From: Streptomyces sp. 1331.2
Lineage (GTDB): Bacteria > Actinomycetota > Actinomycetes > Streptomycetales > Streptomycetaceae
Direction: 5' to 3'
Assembly (NCBI RefSeq): GCF_900199205.1
Contig: NZ_OBMJ01000001.1
Location: 6,069,001-6,133,000 of the forward strand
DNA length: 64,000 nucleotides
Position numbers and translations under genes: made by a program. This document shows positions 46,081 through 56,381 of this stretch, one piece after another; within the stretch, counting starts at the first letter, position 1; each line of letters begins with the position of its first letter. The notes below the pieces were generated by a model. The model was not told the origin of the DNA and did no database searches. It saw only the letters and a program-made list of their open reading frames with translations.

Positions 46081-47310
46081 TCAGCCGCTGAACTCCTCCT
46101 GGCTCTTGTGCGCCTGCTCCAGCAGGGTCTGCACGCCGGCCAGCTCGGACTCCAGCTTGGCGGTCCGGCCGGCGTTGCCGGCCGCGCGGGCCTTGGCCAG
46201 GTCGGCCTGGAGCTTGTCGGCCTTGGCCTGGAAGAGGCCGACCATGCCGGCCGCGCGGGCCTTGGCCTCCGGGTTGGAGCGCTTCCACTCGGCGTCCTCG
46301 GCCTCGCGGATGGCCCGCTCGACCGCGTTCAGCCGGCCGTCCAGCTTCGGGCGGACCTCGCGCGGCACGTGCCCGATCGCCTCCCAGCGCTCGTTGACCT
46401 CGCGCAGCGCGGCCTTGGCGGCCTTCAGGTCGGTGATCGGCAGGATCGCCTCGGCCTCGGCGGCCAGCGCCTCCTTGAGCTTCTGGTTCTCCACCTGCTC
46501 GGCGTCCCGCTCGCTGAACACCGCGGAACGGGCCTGGAAGAAGACGTCCTGCGCGCCGCGGAACCGCGCCCACAGCTCGTCCTCGATGTCGCGCTGGGCC
46601 CGGCCGGCGGCCTTCCAGCGCGCCATCAGGTCGCGGTAGGCGGCCGCGGTGCTGCCCCAGTCCGTGGACGAGGACAGCGCCTCGGCCTCGGCGACCAGCG
46701 CCTCCTTGGTCTGCCGCGCCCGGTCGCGCTCGGCGTCCAGGGTGGCGAAGTGGGCCTTGCGGTGCTTGGAGAAGACCGAGCGGGCGTGCGAGAAGCGGTG
46801 CCACAGCTCGTCGTCGCTCTTGCGGTCCAGCCGCGGCAGGCCCTTCCAGGTGTCCACCAGCGCACGCAGCCGGTCCCCGGCCTCCCGCCACTGGGTGGAC
46901 TCGGCGAGCTGCTCGGCCTCGGAGACCAGCGCCTCCTTGGCCGCGCGGGCCTCGTCCTGGGCCTTGGCGCGAGCGGCCTTGCGCTCCTCGCGCCGGCTCT
47001 CGATCTCGCCTGCGAGCGTGTCCAGCCGCTTGGCCAGGGCCTCCAGGTCACCGACCGCGTGCCCCTCGACCACCTGGGCGCGCAGGTGCTCCAGCGCGGT
47101 CAGGGCGTCCTTGGCGGCCAGGTCGGTGGTGCGCACCCGCTTCTCCAGCAGGCCGATCTCCACCTCGATGCCCTGGTACTTGCGCTCGAAGTAGGCGAGG
47201 GCCTCCTCGGGCGAGCCGGCCTGCCAGGAACCCACGACGCGTTCGCCGTCGGCCGTCCTGACGTAGACCGTGCCCTGCTCGTCCACACGGCCCCACGGGT
47301 CGCTGCTCAT
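46081..47310 (-). CDS. DUF349-repeat coiled-coil protein
   Basis: 409 residues from ATG 47310 with GGAGGA upstream. Three or four DUF349 repeats of about 65 residues (LVDTWKGLPRLDRKSDDELWHRF, LMARWKAAGRAQRDIEDELWARF, VNERWEAIGHVPREVRPKLDGRL) lie in a mostly helical, charged protein. The function of such proteins is not settled. It is followed by a shared terminator with relA and preceded by 264 bp up to the cyclophilin gene. Confidence 0.85.
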   Translation of the reverse strand: MSSDPWGRVDEQGTVYVRTADGERVVGSWQAGSPEEALAYFERKYQGIEVEIGLLEKRVRTTDLAAKDALTALEHLRAQVVEGHAVGDLEALAKRLDTLAGEIESRREERKAARAKAQDEARAAKEALVSEAEQLAESTQWREAGDRLRALVDTWKGLPRLDRKSDDELWHRFSHARSVFSKHRKAHFATLDAERDRARQTKEALVAEAEALSSSTDWGSTAAAYRDLMARWKAAGRAQRDIEDELWARFRGAQDVFFQARSAVFSERDAEQVENQKLKEALAAEAEAILPITDLKAAKAALREVNERWEAIGHVPREVRPKLDGRLNAVERAIREAEDAEWKRSNPEAKARAAGMVGLFQAKADKLQADLAKARAAGNAGRTAKLESELAGVQTLLEQAHKSQEEFSG

Positions 47311-47574
47311 AGCGCGTCCTCCACATGACGTCGCGCCCGCGCCGGGGCGGCGCGCGTCCGTCGTCCACAGTTGATGTGCGGCGGACCGATGAGTCCGCCG
47401 TCCCCGTCCGCCGTGCCTTTCTGCCGAGGGTGACGGCCAGGCGGGTCCGGGCACCCTATACAACGCCAACATAGGCGACCAGGCCCGGTGCTGTCCGCAT
47501 CCGGGCCGGGCGATTTCGGGCCGGGGCCGGGCGGGGATGTCGCGGACATCGCTCGCCGGCGGCCCCGGGGCTGG

Positions 47575-48420
47575 TCAACCCTTCGACACCGTAGCCGAGT
47601 TGAAGGTGACGTCGGCCATCGGGTGGCCGTCCGGGGAACCTTCCAGGGTGCCGGCGGCGGCGATCTTCTGCACCACGTCCAGGCCGCCGGTGATCTTGCC
47701 GAAGGGGGTGTACTTCGGCGGCAGCTGGGTGTCCTTGTAGACCAGGAAGAACTGGCTGCCGTTGGTGCCCGGACCGGAGTTGGCCATTGCCACGGTGCCC
47801 GCCGGGTAGGTCGCGCCGGTCAGGTTCTCGTCCGCGAACTTGTAGCCGGGGCCGCCGGTGCCGCCGGGGACGGTCGCGCTGGCGGTCGGGTCGCCGCACT
47901 GCAGCACGAAGATGCCGTCGGTGGTGAGGCGGTGGCACTTGGTGTGGTCGAGGTACTTCTCGCCGGCCAGGAAGGCGAAGGAGTTGACCGTGTGCGGGGC
48001 CTTGGCCGCGTCCAGCGCGATCGTCACCTTGCCGCAGTTGGTGTCCAGCGCCATGGTGTACGAGCCGCTGGGGTCGATCGACATGGCCGGTTCGGCCTGC
48101 CACTGCTTGCCGTTGGGCGCACCCGGCGCCGGGTCGGTGCAGCCCTCGACCGGCTTGCGGGTGGGCGTCGTCGGCTCGGTGGCCTTGGTCGGCGCCGCCT
48201 GCGCGGAGTCGGCCGCCGAGGCCGACTTGCCCTTGTCGTCCGAGCTGAACGCGCCGGTGGCGAACAGCGTTCCGCCGCCGGCCAGGACCACGACGGCGAG
48301 CGAGGCGCCCAGGATCGTGTTGCGGCGCTTGCGCGCGGCCGCCGCCTCGGCGCGGCGCTGCATCTGGCGCTCGTACTTGTCGCGGGCGAGCTGCCGCCGC
48401 CGCTGTTCGCTGCTGACCAC
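47575..48420 (-). CDS. Membrane-anchored cyclophilin-type peptidyl-prolyl isomerase
   Basis: 281 residues from GTG 48420 (AGGAG upstream). Basic cytoplasmic N-terminus, one membrane segment ~36-56 (ILGASLAVVVLAGGGTLFATG), a Thr/Ala/Lys linker, then a cyclophilin domain (~105-278) with YLDHTKCHRLTTDGIFVLQCGDP and NGSQFFLVY. The usual catalytic Arg of FHR is present as the R in CHR. It should fold exported proteins on the outer face. Divergent from the MBL hydrolase gene. Confidence 0.9.
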   Translation of the reverse strand: MVSSEQRRRQLARDKYERQMQRRAEAAAARKRRNTILGASLAVVVLAGGGTLFATGAFSSDDKGKSASAADSAQAAPTKATEPTTPTRKPVEGCTDPAPGAPNGKQWQAEPAMSIDPSGSYTMALDTNCGKVTIALDAAKAPHTVNSFAFLAGEKYLDHTKCHRLTTDGIFVLQCGDPTASATVPGGTGGPGYKFADENLTGATYPAGTVAMANSGPGTNGSQFFLVYKDTQLPPKYTPFGKITGGLDVVQKIAAAGTLEGSPDGHPMADVTFNSATVSKG

Positions 48421-48681
48421 CGGCCGTGTCTCCTACGGATGTGCGGGAAAAGTGGATGGATTCCGGAGCGGATCATCGCATCCATCGGCGGCCAAGTGTA
48501 GGGACCGGGGCCGTAAGAACACGGTGAACCCGGTGGTGAACCCGTCGGACGGCCGCGCCAGGCCCGCTATCTGGTTCGCTACCGGGACCGGACCGCCGGT
48601 AGGCTGCCCCTGGACAACTGATTCGCAGCATCACTCCTGGTGGTCCTCGCCGACCGACCGCCGCACACCCGAAGGACGCGC

Positions 48682-49389
48682 GTGTTCATCGCCGGATTCC
48701 CCGCTGGAGCCTGGGGCACCAACTGCTACCTGGTCGCTCCGGCGGCGGGCGAGGAGTGCGTCATCGTCGACCCCGGGCACCAAGCGGCGCGCGGCGTCGA
48801 GGAGATGGTCCGCGAGCACCGGCTGAAGCCCGTCGCCGTGCTGCTCACGCACGGGCACATCGACCACGTGGCCTCGGTGGTCCCGGTCTGCGGCGCCCGC
48901 GGCGTCCCGGCCTGGATCCACCCCGAGGACCGGTACATGATGTCCGACCCGGAGAAGGCGCTCGGCCGCTCCCTGGGCACCCAGCTGATGGGCGAGCTCA
49001 CCGTCGGCGAACCCGACGACGTGCGCGAACTCACCGACGGCAGCGTGCTGGAGCTGGCCGGCCTGCAGCTCACCGTGGACCACGCCCCGGGCCATACCAA
49101 GGGGTCGGTGACCTTCCGGACGCCCGGTGCCGAGGACCTCCCCCCGGTGCTGTTCTCGGGCGACCTGCTGTTCGCCGGCTCCATCGGGCGTACCGACCTC
49201 CCGGGCGGGGACAGCGAGGCGATCATGACGTCGCTGGCCCGGGTGTGCCTGCCCCTCGACGACACCACCGTGGTCCTCTCCGGCCATGGCGGACAGACCA
49301 CCATCGGCCGTGAGCGCGCCACCAACCCCTACCTCCGACAGGCAGCGGGGGCGGTCGGCGCCCCGGCTTTCCCGCGACGAGGAATGTGA
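48682..49389 (+). CDS. MBL-fold metallo-hydrolase (glyoxalase II-like)
   Basis: 235 residues from GTG 48682 (GAAGGA 5 nt upstream). Metallo-beta-lactamase fold: THGHIDH (first metal site), [16 protein letters not shown] and [11 protein letters not shown]. This is the small single-domain type seen next to hisS in many actinobacteria. The substrate, perhaps a thioester, is not clear. hisS follows 12 bp after the stop. Confidence 0.9.
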   Translation: MFIAGFPAGAWGTNCYLVAPAAGEECVIVDPGHQAARGVEEMVREHRLKPVAVLLTHGHIDHVASVVPVCGARGVPAWIHPEDRYMMSDPEKALGRSLGTQLMGELTVGEPDDVRELTDGSVLELAGLQLTVDHAPGHTKGSVTFRTPGAEDLPPVLFSGDLLFAGSIGRTDLPGGDSEAIMTSLARVCLPLDDTTVVLSGHGGQTTIGRERATNPYLRQAAGAVGAPAFPRRGM

Positions 49390-49401
49390 CGGATAGAGAA
49401 G

Positions 49402-50664
49402 TTGAGCACCTTCACCGCCCCCAAGGGCACCTACGACCTGCTGCCCCCCAGCTCCGCGACCTTCCTGGCGATCCGCGAGCGCATCGCCGCGCCCGCCCGG
49501 CGGGCCGGTTACGGCTACGTCGAGACCCCGGTCTTCGAGGACGTGAAGCTGTTCTCCCGCGGCGTCGGCGAGTCCACCGACATCGTCAGCAAGGAGATGT
49601 ACACCCTCACCACCAAGGGCGGCGACGAGCTCGCGCTGCGCCCGGAGGGCACCGCCTCGGTCCTGCGCGCCGCGCTCCAGGCCAACCTGCACAAGCAGGG
49701 CAACCTGCCGGTCAAGCTCTGGTACTCCGGCTCGTACTACCGCTACGAGCGCGCCCAGAAGGGCCGCTACCGCCAGTTCTCCCAGGTCGGCGCGGAGGCG
49801 ATCGGCGCCGAGGACCCGGCGCTGGACGCCGAGCTGATCATCCTGGCCGACGACGCCTTCCGCTCGCTGGGCCTGAGCAACTACTCGCTGCTGCTCAACA
49901 GCCTCGGCGACAAGCAGTGCCGCCCGGTCTACCGCGCCGCGCTGATCGAGTTCCTCTCCGGCCTGGACCTGGACGAGGACACCCGCCGCCGCGCCGAGAT
50001 CAACCCGCTGCGCGTGCTGGACGACAAGCGCGAGTCGGTGCAGGCCCAGCTCACCGACGCCCCGATGCTGCGCGACTTCCTCTGCGAGGAGTGCAAGGCC
50101 TACGACGAGAAGGTCCGCGAGCTGCTCACCGCGGCCGGCGTGGCCTTCGTCGACGACCCGAAGCTGGTCCGCGGCCTGGACTACTACACCCGCACCACCT
50201 TCGAGTTCGTGCACAACGGCCTCGGCGCGCAGTCCGCGATCGGCGGCGGCGGCCGCTACGACGGCCTGTCCGAGATGATCGGCGGCCCGGCGCTGCCGTC
50301 CGTCGGCTGGGCCCTCGGAGTGGACCGCACCTACCTCGCCCTGGAGGCCGAGGGCGTCACCCTCGACCTGCCGCCGGCCACCGCCGTGTACGCGGTCGCG
50401 CTGGGCGAGGAGGCCAAGAACGTCCTGTTCGCCAAGGTGATCGAGCTGCGCCGGGCCGGCGTGGCCACCGACCTCGCCTTCGGCGTCAAGAGCATCAAGA
50501 ACGCCATGAAGTCCGCCGACCGGTCCGGCGCCCGCTTCGCCCTGATCGCCGGGGACCGGGACCTCGCCGAGGGCGTCGTCCAGCTCAAGGACATGAGCAC
50601 CGGCGAGCAGACCCCCGTCGCCCTCGACGCACTCGTCACCACCCTGAAGGAGAAGCAGCTGTGA
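49402..50664 (+). CDS. hisS: Histidyl-tRNA synthetase
   Basis: 420 residues from TTG 49402 ([16 protein letters not shown]). Class II core with motif 2 in [16 protein letters not shown] and the histidine-specific [14 protein letters not shown] and [10 protein letters not shown]-terminal anticodon-binding domain. It charges tRNA-His. The stop overlaps the aspS start (GTGA), so translation is coupled. TTG start and a weak AGAGAAG site suggest modest initiation. Confidence 0.96.
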   Translation: MSTFTAPKGTYDLLPPSSATFLAIRERIAAPARRAGYGYVETPVFEDVKLFSRGVGESTDIVSKEMYTLTTKGGDELALRPEGTASVLRAALQANLHKQGNLPVKLWYSGSYYRYERAQKGRYRQFSQVGAEAIGAEDPALDAELIILADDAFRSLGLSNYSLLLNSLGDKQCRPVYRAALIEFLSGLDLDEDTRRRAEINPLRVLDDKRESVQAQLTDAPMLRDFLCEECKAYDEKVRELLTAAGVAFVDDPKLVRGLDYYTRTTFEFVHNGLGAQSAIGGGGRYDGLSEMIGGPALPSVGWALGVDRTYLALEAEGVTLDLPPATAVYAVALGEEAKNVLFAKVIELRRAGVATDLAFGVKSIKNAMKSADRSGARFALIAGDRDLAEGVVQLKDMSTGEQTPVALDALVTTLKEKQL

Positions 50665-52451
50665 TCCGCACGCACGACGCGGGCACGCTCCGCCCGGAGC
50701 ACGCAGGCACCACCGTCACCCTGGCCGGCTGGGTCGCCCGCCGCCGCGACCACGGCGGCGTGGCCTTCATCGACCTGCGCGACGCCTCCGGCACCGTGCA
50801 GATCGTGGTCCGCGACCTGGACTCCGTCCACGGCCTGCGCGCCGAGTACTGCGTCAAGGTCGTCGGCGACGTCCGGGTCCGCCCCGAGGGCAACGAGAAC
50901 CCGGACATCCCGACCGGCGCGGTCGAGGTCGTCGTCAGCGCGATCGAGGTGCTCTCCGAGGCCGCCCCGCTGCCCTTCCCCGTCGCCGAGTACGAGCCGG
51001 GCACGGTCAACGAGGAGGTCCGGCTGCGCTACCGCTACCTGGACCTGCGCCGCGAGGGCCCGGCCAAGGGCCTGCGGCTGCGCTCGAAGGTCAACAACAT
51101 CATCCGCCGGGTGATGGAGGAGAACGACTTCCTCGACATCGAGACCCCGTACCTCACCCGCTCCACCCCCGAGGGCGCCCGCGACTTCCTCGTCCCGGTC
51201 CGCCTGCAGCCCGGCCACTGGTACGCGCTGCCGCAGTCGCCCCAGCTGTTCAAGCAGCTGCTCATGGTGGCCGGCATGGAGCGCTACTACCAGATCGCCC
51301 GCTGCTTCCGCGACGAGGACTTCCGCGCCGACCGCCAGCCGGAGTTCACCCAGCTGGACATCGAGGCCTCCTTCGTCGACCAGGAGGACATCCTGGCCCT
51401 CGGCGAGAAGATCATCGGCGCCATCTGGCGCGAGGTGCACGGCTACGAGGTCCCCAACCCGCTGCCGCGGATGACCTACGCCGACGCCATGGGCCGCTAC
51501 GGCTCCGACAAGCCGGACGTCCGCTTCGGCCAGGAACTCACCGACCTCACCGAGTACTTCAAGGGCACCGAGTTCCGCGTCTTCCAGGCCCCGTACGTCG
51601 GCGCCGTGGTCATGCCCGGCGGTGCCTCGCAGCCGCGCAAGCAGCTGGACGCCTGGCAGGACTGGGCCAAGGCGCGCGGCGCCAAGGGCCTGGCCTACGT
51701 GCTCATCGACGCCGAGACCGGCGAGCTGCGCGGCCCCGTCGCCAAGAACCTCTCCGAGGAGCACCTGGCCGGCCTGGCCGCCGCCGCCGGCGCCAAGAAC
51801 GGCGACGCGGTGTTCTTCGCGGCCGGCAAGGAGCGCGCCTCGCAGGAGCTGCTGGGCGCCGCCCGCCTGGAGATCGGCCGCCGCTGCGGCCTGATCGACG
51901 AGTCCAAGTGGGCGTTCCTCTGGGTCGTCGACTTCCCGATGTTCGAGCCGATCGAGGACGACAAGGGCGCGTTCCAGGGCTGGCACGCGGTGCACCACCC
52001 GTTCACCGCTCCGACCCCGGAGTCGCTGGACACCTTCGACACCGACCCGGGCGCGGCGCTGTCCAACGCCTACGACCTGGTCCTCAACGGCTCGGAGCTG
52101 GGCGGCGGTTCGATCCGTATCCACCAGCGCGACGTGCAGAAGCGGGCGTTCGACGCGATCGGCCTCTCCGAGGAGGAGGCGGCCTCGCAGTTCGGCTTCC
52201 TGCTGGACGCCTTCAACTACGGCCCGCCGCCGCACGGTGGCGTCGCCTTCGGCCTGGACCGCATCGTCACCCTGCTCGGCGGCTACGACACCATCCGCGA
52301 CGTCATCGCCTTCCCGAAGACGTCCACCGGTGGCGACCCGCTGACCGGCGCCCCGACCCCGATCACCCCGGCGCAGCGCCGCGAGGCCGGCGTGGACGCC
52401 CAGCCCAAGGTCCGCGAGGACGCCAAGTCCGAGGCGCAGCCCAAGGCCTGA
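50661..52451 (+). CDS. aspS: Aspartyl-tRNA synthetase
   Basis: 596 residues from GTG 50661 overlapping the hisS stop; AAGGAG lies 8 nt upstream. N-terminal OB anticodon domain ([18 protein letters not shown]), class II core with motif 2 around [22 protein letters not shown] region, bacterial GAD insertion and motif 3 ([15 protein letters not shown]). Ends with an Ala/Lys/Glu tail. It may be non-discriminating if the genome lacks AsnRS, which cannot be told here. Confidence 0.96.
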   Translation: MIRTHDAGTLRPEHAGTTVTLAGWVARRRDHGGVAFIDLRDASGTVQIVVRDLDSVHGLRAEYCVKVVGDVRVRPEGNENPDIPTGAVEVVVSAIEVLSEAAPLPFPVAEYEPGTVNEEVRLRYRYLDLRREGPAKGLRLRSKVNNIIRRVMEENDFLDIETPYLTRSTPEGARDFLVPVRLQPGHWYALPQSPQLFKQLLMVAGMERYYQIARCFRDEDFRADRQPEFTQLDIEASFVDQEDILALGEKIIGAIWREVHGYEVPNPLPRMTYADAMGRYGSDKPDVRFGQELTDLTEYFKGTEFRVFQAPYVGAVVMPGGASQPRKQLDAWQDWAKARGAKGLAYVLIDAETGELRGPVAKNLSEEHLAGLAAAAGAKNGDAVFFAAGKERASQELLGAARLEIGRRCGLIDESKWAFLWVVDFPMFEPIEDDKGAFQGWHAVHHPFTAPTPESLDTFDTDPGAALSNAYDLVLNGSELGGGSIRIHQRDVQKRAFDAIGLSEEEAASQFGFLLDAFNYGPPPHGGVAFGLDRIVTLLGGYDTIRDVIAFPKTSTGGDPLTGAPTPITPAQRREAGVDAQPKVREDAKSEAQPKA

Positions 52452-52477
52452 CGCCTCGTCATCCGCTAGCCTGCAAC

Positions 52478-52509
52478 GGCCCCGGACGGTCCACCCACCG
52501 TCCGGGGCC
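52478..52509 (+). terminator. Terminator after aspS
   Basis: Perfect 13-bp arms GGCCCCGGACGGT (52478-52490) and complement (52497-52509) with a 6-nt loop. Confidence 0.8.
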
Positions 52510-52545
52510 GGTCCACAACGGTGTGAGACACAGGGAGGGTGACTC

Positions 52546-53055
52546 ATGCAGGTCACTACGAGAGTCGAATGTCCGCAGGACGCCCCGGCCACCAGACGCG
52601 TCCACATGGCCGCGTTCCCCGGCCCGGACGAGGCGGACCTGGTGGACGCGCTGCGCCGCGATCCCGCCTGGCTGCCCGGGTTCTCGCTGGTCGCCGTCGA
52701 CGAGACCGGGCTGGTGGTCGGACACGCGCTGCTGACCCGGCTGCGGGTCGGGGACGGCGAGGCGCTGGCGCTCGCGCCGGTCGCGGTGGCGCCCGAGTGG
52801 CAGCGCAGGGGCGTCGGTGAACTCGTCGTCCGGGCCGCGCTGTCGGAGGCCGAGGAGGCGGGGGAGAAGCTCGTGGTGGTCCTCGGCGACCCGGCGTACT
52901 ACGCGCGGTTCGGCTTCACGCCGGCCGGGCGGCACGAGGTCGTCGGCCCGTTCGAGGTGCCGGAGGCCTACTTCCAGGCGCTGCCGCTGGCGGCGTACGA
53001 CGGCGGCCCGCGCGGGCTCTGCCGCTACCCCGAGCCCTTCGTCGTCGCGGTCTGA
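52546..53055 (+). CDS. GNAT-family N-acetyltransferase (YhbS-like)
   Basis: 169 residues from ATG 52546, with GGGAGGG 6 nt upstream. Acetyl-CoA motif VAVAPEWQRRGVGELVVRAAL, then VVLGDPAYYARFGFTPA, which is typical of YhbS-type proteins. The substrate is unknown. Same strand as aspS and ppk2 but with its own terminator in front. Confidence 0.88.
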   Translation: MQVTTRVECPQDAPATRRVHMAAFPGPDEADLVDALRRDPAWLPGFSLVAVDETGLVVGHALLTRLRVGDGEALALAPVAVAPEWQRRGVGELVVRAALSEAEEAGEKLVVVLGDPAYYARFGFTPAGRHEVVGPFEVPEAYFQALPLAAYDGGPRGLCRYPEPFVVAV

Positions 53056-53154
53056 GCTCCCGCTTCCTTCCTGCGGTCCGGTCCGGCCTGCGGGCTCGCC
53101 GTGCTGCGCCTACGGTGAGGGTGCATCAGCAGCAGCCGGACGGAGGGTCAGAGG

Positions 53155-53973
53155 GTGGCCGAGAAGCAGCGGACCGCGAAGCCGGAGCGACTGGGGAGGA
53201 AGCCGTACGAGCGGGAGCTGCTGCGGCTGCAGCAGGAGCTGGTGAAGCTCCAGGAGTGGGTGCGGGTCGAGGGCGCCCGGCTCGTGGTGGTCTTCGAGGG
53301 GCGTGACGCCGCGGGCAAGGGCGGAGCGATCAAGCGGGTCACGGAGTACCTCAACCCGCGCATCGCCCGGGTCGCGGCGCTGCCCACGCCGACCGAGCGG
53401 CAGAAGTCCGAGTGGTACTTCCAGCGGTACGTCGAGCACCTGCCGGCGGCCGGGGAGATCGTGCTGTTCGACCGCAGCTGGTACAACCGCGCCGGGGTCG
53501 AGCGGGTGATGGGCTTCTGCACCGACGAGGAGTACTGGCAGTTCCTGCACCAGTGCCCGACCTTCGAGCGGATGCTGACCGAGGCGGGCATCCTGCTGCG
53601 CAAGTACTGGTTCTCGGTGAGCGACACCGAGCAGGAGCGCCGCTTCCGGGACCGGCTGGAGGACCCGATGAAGCGCTGGAAGCTCTCCCCGATGGACGTC
53701 GAGTCGATCACCCACTGGGAGGACTACTCGCGGGCCAAGGACGAGATGTTCGTCCACACGGACGTCCCGGACTCGCCCTGGCACGTGGTGGAGAGCGACG
53801 ACAAGCGCCGGGCCCGGATCAACATGATCGCCCACCTGCTCTCCACCGTGCCGTACCAGGAGATCATGGCGCCGCGGATCGAGCTGCCGCCCCGCCCGGC
53901 CCCGCGCGGCTACCAGCGGCCGCCGCGCGATCTGCAGAAGTACGTTCCGGACCACGCTGCCAGACTGGAGTAG
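53155..53973 (+). CDS. ppk2: Polyphosphate kinase 2 (PPK2)
   Basis: 272 residues from GTG 53155 (GGAGGG upstream). Walker A FEGRDAAGKGGAIKR, lid region LPTPTERQKSEWYFQRY and Walker B VLFDRSWYNRAGVERVMGF are all intact. Single-domain class I-type length. It should move phosphate between polyphosphate and nucleotides (GDP or ADP). Upstream GNAT gene and downstream stress-type protein give no clear pathway. Confidence 0.93.
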   Translation: MAEKQRTAKPERLGRKPYERELLRLQQELVKLQEWVRVEGARLVVVFEGRDAAGKGGAIKRVTEYLNPRIARVAALPTPTERQKSEWYFQRYVEHLPAAGEIVLFDRSWYNRAGVERVMGFCTDEEYWQFLHQCPTFERMLTEAGILLRKYWFSVSDTEQERRFRDRLEDPMKRWKLSPMDVESITHWEDYSRAKDEMFVHTDVPDSPWHVVESDDKRRARINMIAHLLSTVPYQEIMAPRIELPPRPAPRGYQRPPRDLQKYVPDHAARLE

Positions 53974-54044
53974 ACGGGGCTCACCGGGCGCTGCTACCGA
54001 GACCGGCCCCGCGTGGCGCCCGGGCGTCCACAGGAGGCGCGCTC

Positions 54045-54662
54045 ATGTTCGTCCGTACCGTCTACGCCACCGGCGACCCGGACCGGATCGACCGGACCCT
54101 CGACGGCCTGGCCACCGAGGCCGTCGAGCTGCTCTCCGGCCAACCCGGGTACCGCGGCTACGGCCTGTTCGCGGACCGGAGCGTCGGCAAGATCACGATG
54201 GGCTCGTGGTGGGAGTCCGAGGAGGCCGAGCGCGCCAGTGACGAGGCGCTCGGTGAGCGCCGCCGCGAGCTGCTGGCGCCGCTGGCCGGCACGGTGACCA
54301 CCGAGGTCTGGGAGGCCGTGGCGACGGCGCCGCCCGGTGTGGCCGGGCCCGGCGCGAGGTTCCGGCTGTCGCGGTCCGACGTCGACCCGGCCACGGTGGA
54401 CACGGCCGCCGAGGTCTTCCGCGACCGGGTGCTGCCGGTGCTGGCGAAGCAGCCCGGCTTCGTGACCGGCGCGATGCTGGCCGACCGCGCGACCGGCCGG
54501 CTCTCCGTGGGCGCGATCTACGCGGACCAGGCGACCTTCGACGCCTCGCGGGGGCCGACGGCCGACTCCCGGGCGAAGGCGTTGACCACGCTGGGCGGCA
54601 CCCTGCGGTCGCTGGAGGAGTTCGAGGTCGTCGTGCTGGACCGCCGGGCGCCGCAGCAGTGA
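54045..54662 (+). CDS. Two-repeat protein resembling ABM monooxygenase-like domains
   Basis: 205 residues from ATG 54045 with AGGAGG upstream. Two similar halves of about 95 residues, each with a pattern like QPGYRGYGLFADRSVGKITMGSWW and QPGFVTGAMLADRATGRLSVGAIY, suggest a tandem dimeric alpha-beta barrel domain as in antibiotic biosynthesis monooxygenases. No catalytic residues can be assigned. It may bind a small ligand. Confidence 0.65.
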   Translation: MFVRTVYATGDPDRIDRTLDGLATEAVELLSGQPGYRGYGLFADRSVGKITMGSWWESEEAERASDEALGERRRELLAPLAGTVTTEVWEAVATAPPGVAGPGARFRLSRSDVDPATVDTAAEVFRDRVLPVLAKQPGFVTGAMLADRATGRLSVGAIYADQATFDASRGPTADSRAKALTTLGGTLRSLEEFEVVVLDRRAPQQ

Positions 54663-54665
54663 GGA

Positions 54666-54688
54666 GTGTCGGAGGCCTCGCATAGGCT
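54666..54688 (+). promoter_or_regulatory. PafBC/RecA-NDp-like promoter of rarA, leaderless
   Basis: GTGTCGGAG (54666-54674), exactly 8 bp (54675-54682), then TAGGCT (54683-54688), against the consensus TTGTCRGTG-N8-TANNNT: 7 of 9 plus both fixed -10 bases. The predicted start site, about 54695, is the GTG itself. Confidence 0.6.
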
Positions 54689-54694
54689 TCCGGT

Positions 54695-56044
54695 GTGGAC
54701 GAACCGGACCTCTTCACCGCCGCCGCCGAGGAACGCCAGGCCAAGGAGCCAGGGCGGGCGCCCCTGGCCGTGCGGATGCGCCCGCGCACCCTGGACGAGG
54801 TGGCCGGGCAGCGGCAGCTGCTGAAGCCCGGCTCGCCGCTGCGGCGGCTGGTCGCGGGCTCGCGCGGCCCGGCCGCGACCAGCTCGGTCATCCTCTGGGG
54901 ACCGCCCGGCACCGGCAAGACCACCCTGGCGCACGTGATCAGCCAGGCCGTCGAGGGGCGCTTCGTCGAGCTGTCCGCGATCACCGCCGGGGTCAAGGAG
55001 GTCCGGGCGGTGATCGACGGCGCCCGGCGGGCGGTCGGGATGTCGGGCCGGGAGACGGTGCTCTTCCTGGACGAGATCCACCGCTTCTCCAAGGCCCAGC
55101 AGGACTCGCTGCTGCCGGCCGTGGAGAACCGCTGGGTCACCCTGATCGCGGCGACCACCGAGAACCCGTACTTCTCGGTGATCTCCCCGCTGCTGTCCCG
55201 TTCGCTGCTGCTCACGCTGGAGTCGCTGACCGACGATGACATCCGTGCGCTGCTGCGCCGCGCGGTCGCCGACGAGCGCGGCCTGGAGGGCGCGCTGGAG
55301 CTGACCGAGGAGGCCGAGGACCACTTGGTGCGCCTCGCCGGCGGGGACGCCCGGCGGGCGCTCACCACGCTGGAGGCGGCGGCCGGGGCCGCGCTGGAGA
55401 AGGGCGAGCCGGCCATCACGCTGGCCACCACCGAGACGGCCGTCAACCAGGCGGCGGTGCGCTACGACAAGGACGGCGACCAGCACTACGACGTGGCGAG
55501 CGCGCTGATCAAGTCGATCCGCGGCAGCGACGTGGACGCCACCCTGCACTACCTGGCCCGGATGATCGAGGCGGGCGAGGACCCGCGGTTCATCGCCCGC
55601 CGGCTGATGATCTCGGCCAGCGAGGACGTCGGCCTGGCGGACCCGACGGCGCTGCAGACGGCCGTCGCCGCCGCGCAGGCGGTGGCGCTGATCGGCTTCC
55701 CGGAGGCGCGGATCATCCTCTCCCAGGCGGCGATCGCGCTCGCCCTCGCGCCCAAGTCCAACGCGGCCTACCTGGCCATCGACGCGGCCCTGGCGGACGT
55801 CCGGCAGGGCCTGGCGGGCGCGGTGCCGGCGCACCTGCGGGACGCGCACTACGGCGGCGCGGGCAAGCTCGGCCACGGCAAGGGCTACCAGTACCCGCAC
55901 GACCTGCCGGAGGGCATCGCCACCCAGCAGTACGCGCCGGACGCGGTGCACGGCCGGGAGTACTACCAGCCGACCAGGCGCGGCGGCGAGGCCCGGTACG
56001 CGGACGTCGTGGAGTGGACGAGGGCCAGGCTCAGGGGCGAGTGA
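54695..56044 (+). CDS. rarA: Replication-associated recombination protein A (RarA/MgsA)
   Basis: 449 residues from GTG 54695. AAA+ clamp-loader-like ATPase: Walker [13 protein letters not shown], Walker [12 protein letters not shown], sensor ATTENP, and the C-terminal tetramerisation part with [19 protein letters not shown] and GYQYPHD. It acts at stalled replication forks. No ribosome binding site is at a usable distance, consistent with a leaderless transcript from the motif just upstream. Confidence 0.95.
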   Translation: MDEPDLFTAAAEERQAKEPGRAPLAVRMRPRTLDEVAGQRQLLKPGSPLRRLVAGSRGPAATSSVILWGPPGTGKTTLAHVISQAVEGRFVELSAITAGVKEVRAVIDGARRAVGMSGRETVLFLDEIHRFSKAQQDSLLPAVENRWVTLIAATTENPYFSVISPLLSRSLLLTLESLTDDDIRALLRRAVADERGLEGALELTEEAEDHLVRLAGGDARRALTTLEAAAGAALEKGEPAITLATTETAVNQAAVRYDKDGDQHYDVASALIKSIRGSDVDATLHYLARMIEAGEDPRFIARRLMISASEDVGLADPTALQTAVAAAQAVALIGFPEARIILSQAAIALALAPKSNAAYLAIDAALADVRQGLAGAVPAHLRDAHYGGAGKLGHGKGYQYPHDLPEGIATQQYAPDAVHGREYYQPTRRGGEARYADVVEWTRARLRGE

Positions 56045-56051
56045 CGGGCGG

Positions 56052-56083
56052 GTGACACGGGTGGTCGATCACCCCGGTATACT
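56052..56083 (+). promoter_or_regulatory. rpsD promoter
   Basis: TATACT at 56078-56083 is a near-consensus -10, rare in this GC-rich window. GTGACA (56052-56057) matches TTGACA at 5 of 6, though the 20-bp spacer is long. It lies directly after the rarA stop; transcription should begin near 56090. Confidence 0.65.
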
Positions 56084-56089
56084 CGATCG

Positions 56090-56381
56090 GAGTGCCGTGT
56101 CCCGGGACGGCGGCGGGGGAGACCCCACCGACCGGCCGCACCAGCGGGGCACCGGCCGTAGGCCCCTCTTTCGAGGGGCCCGCACCAGGAGCGTCGCGCA
56201 CCGTTTCGGTGTCGCGGGCAGCCCGGATTCCGGGTCGGCCCGTGTGACCAGCACTTTCGTGCCCGGCTCCGGAGAGCGGCTGATCCCACCGTGCAGGCGG
56301 CGGGGTTTTCTCCGGGTCGCGAGATGCGACCTCCGTCAACACCTGGTGAAGCCGTATTCGTAAGCAAGGAAGGTTTGGTTC
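56090..56381 (+). promoter_or_regulatory. Long structured leader of rpsD, possible S4 autoregulation site
   Basis: About 290 nt without a gene. Clear stems: GGCCCCTC/GAGGGGCC with loop TTTC (56161-56180) and CACCG/CGGTG flanked by CGCG/CGCG with one bulge (about 56195-56218). S4 is known to repress its own mRNA by binding structured leaders in other bacteria, with different structures. Ends in AAGGAAGG before the ATG. Confidence 0.5.

Noticed and set aside
49386-52451. A 1021-codon open frame running through hisS in another frame and into aspS
   Set aside because: The first 425 codons are Arg/Pro/Gly-rich and overlap hisS out of frame. aspS has its own GTG with a ribosome binding site at 50661 and a normal family start.
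53412-54662. Long frame extending the two-repeat ABM-like protein back into ppk2
   Set aside because: The upstream part overlaps ppk2 in another frame. ATG 54045 has AGGAGG and begins the domain.
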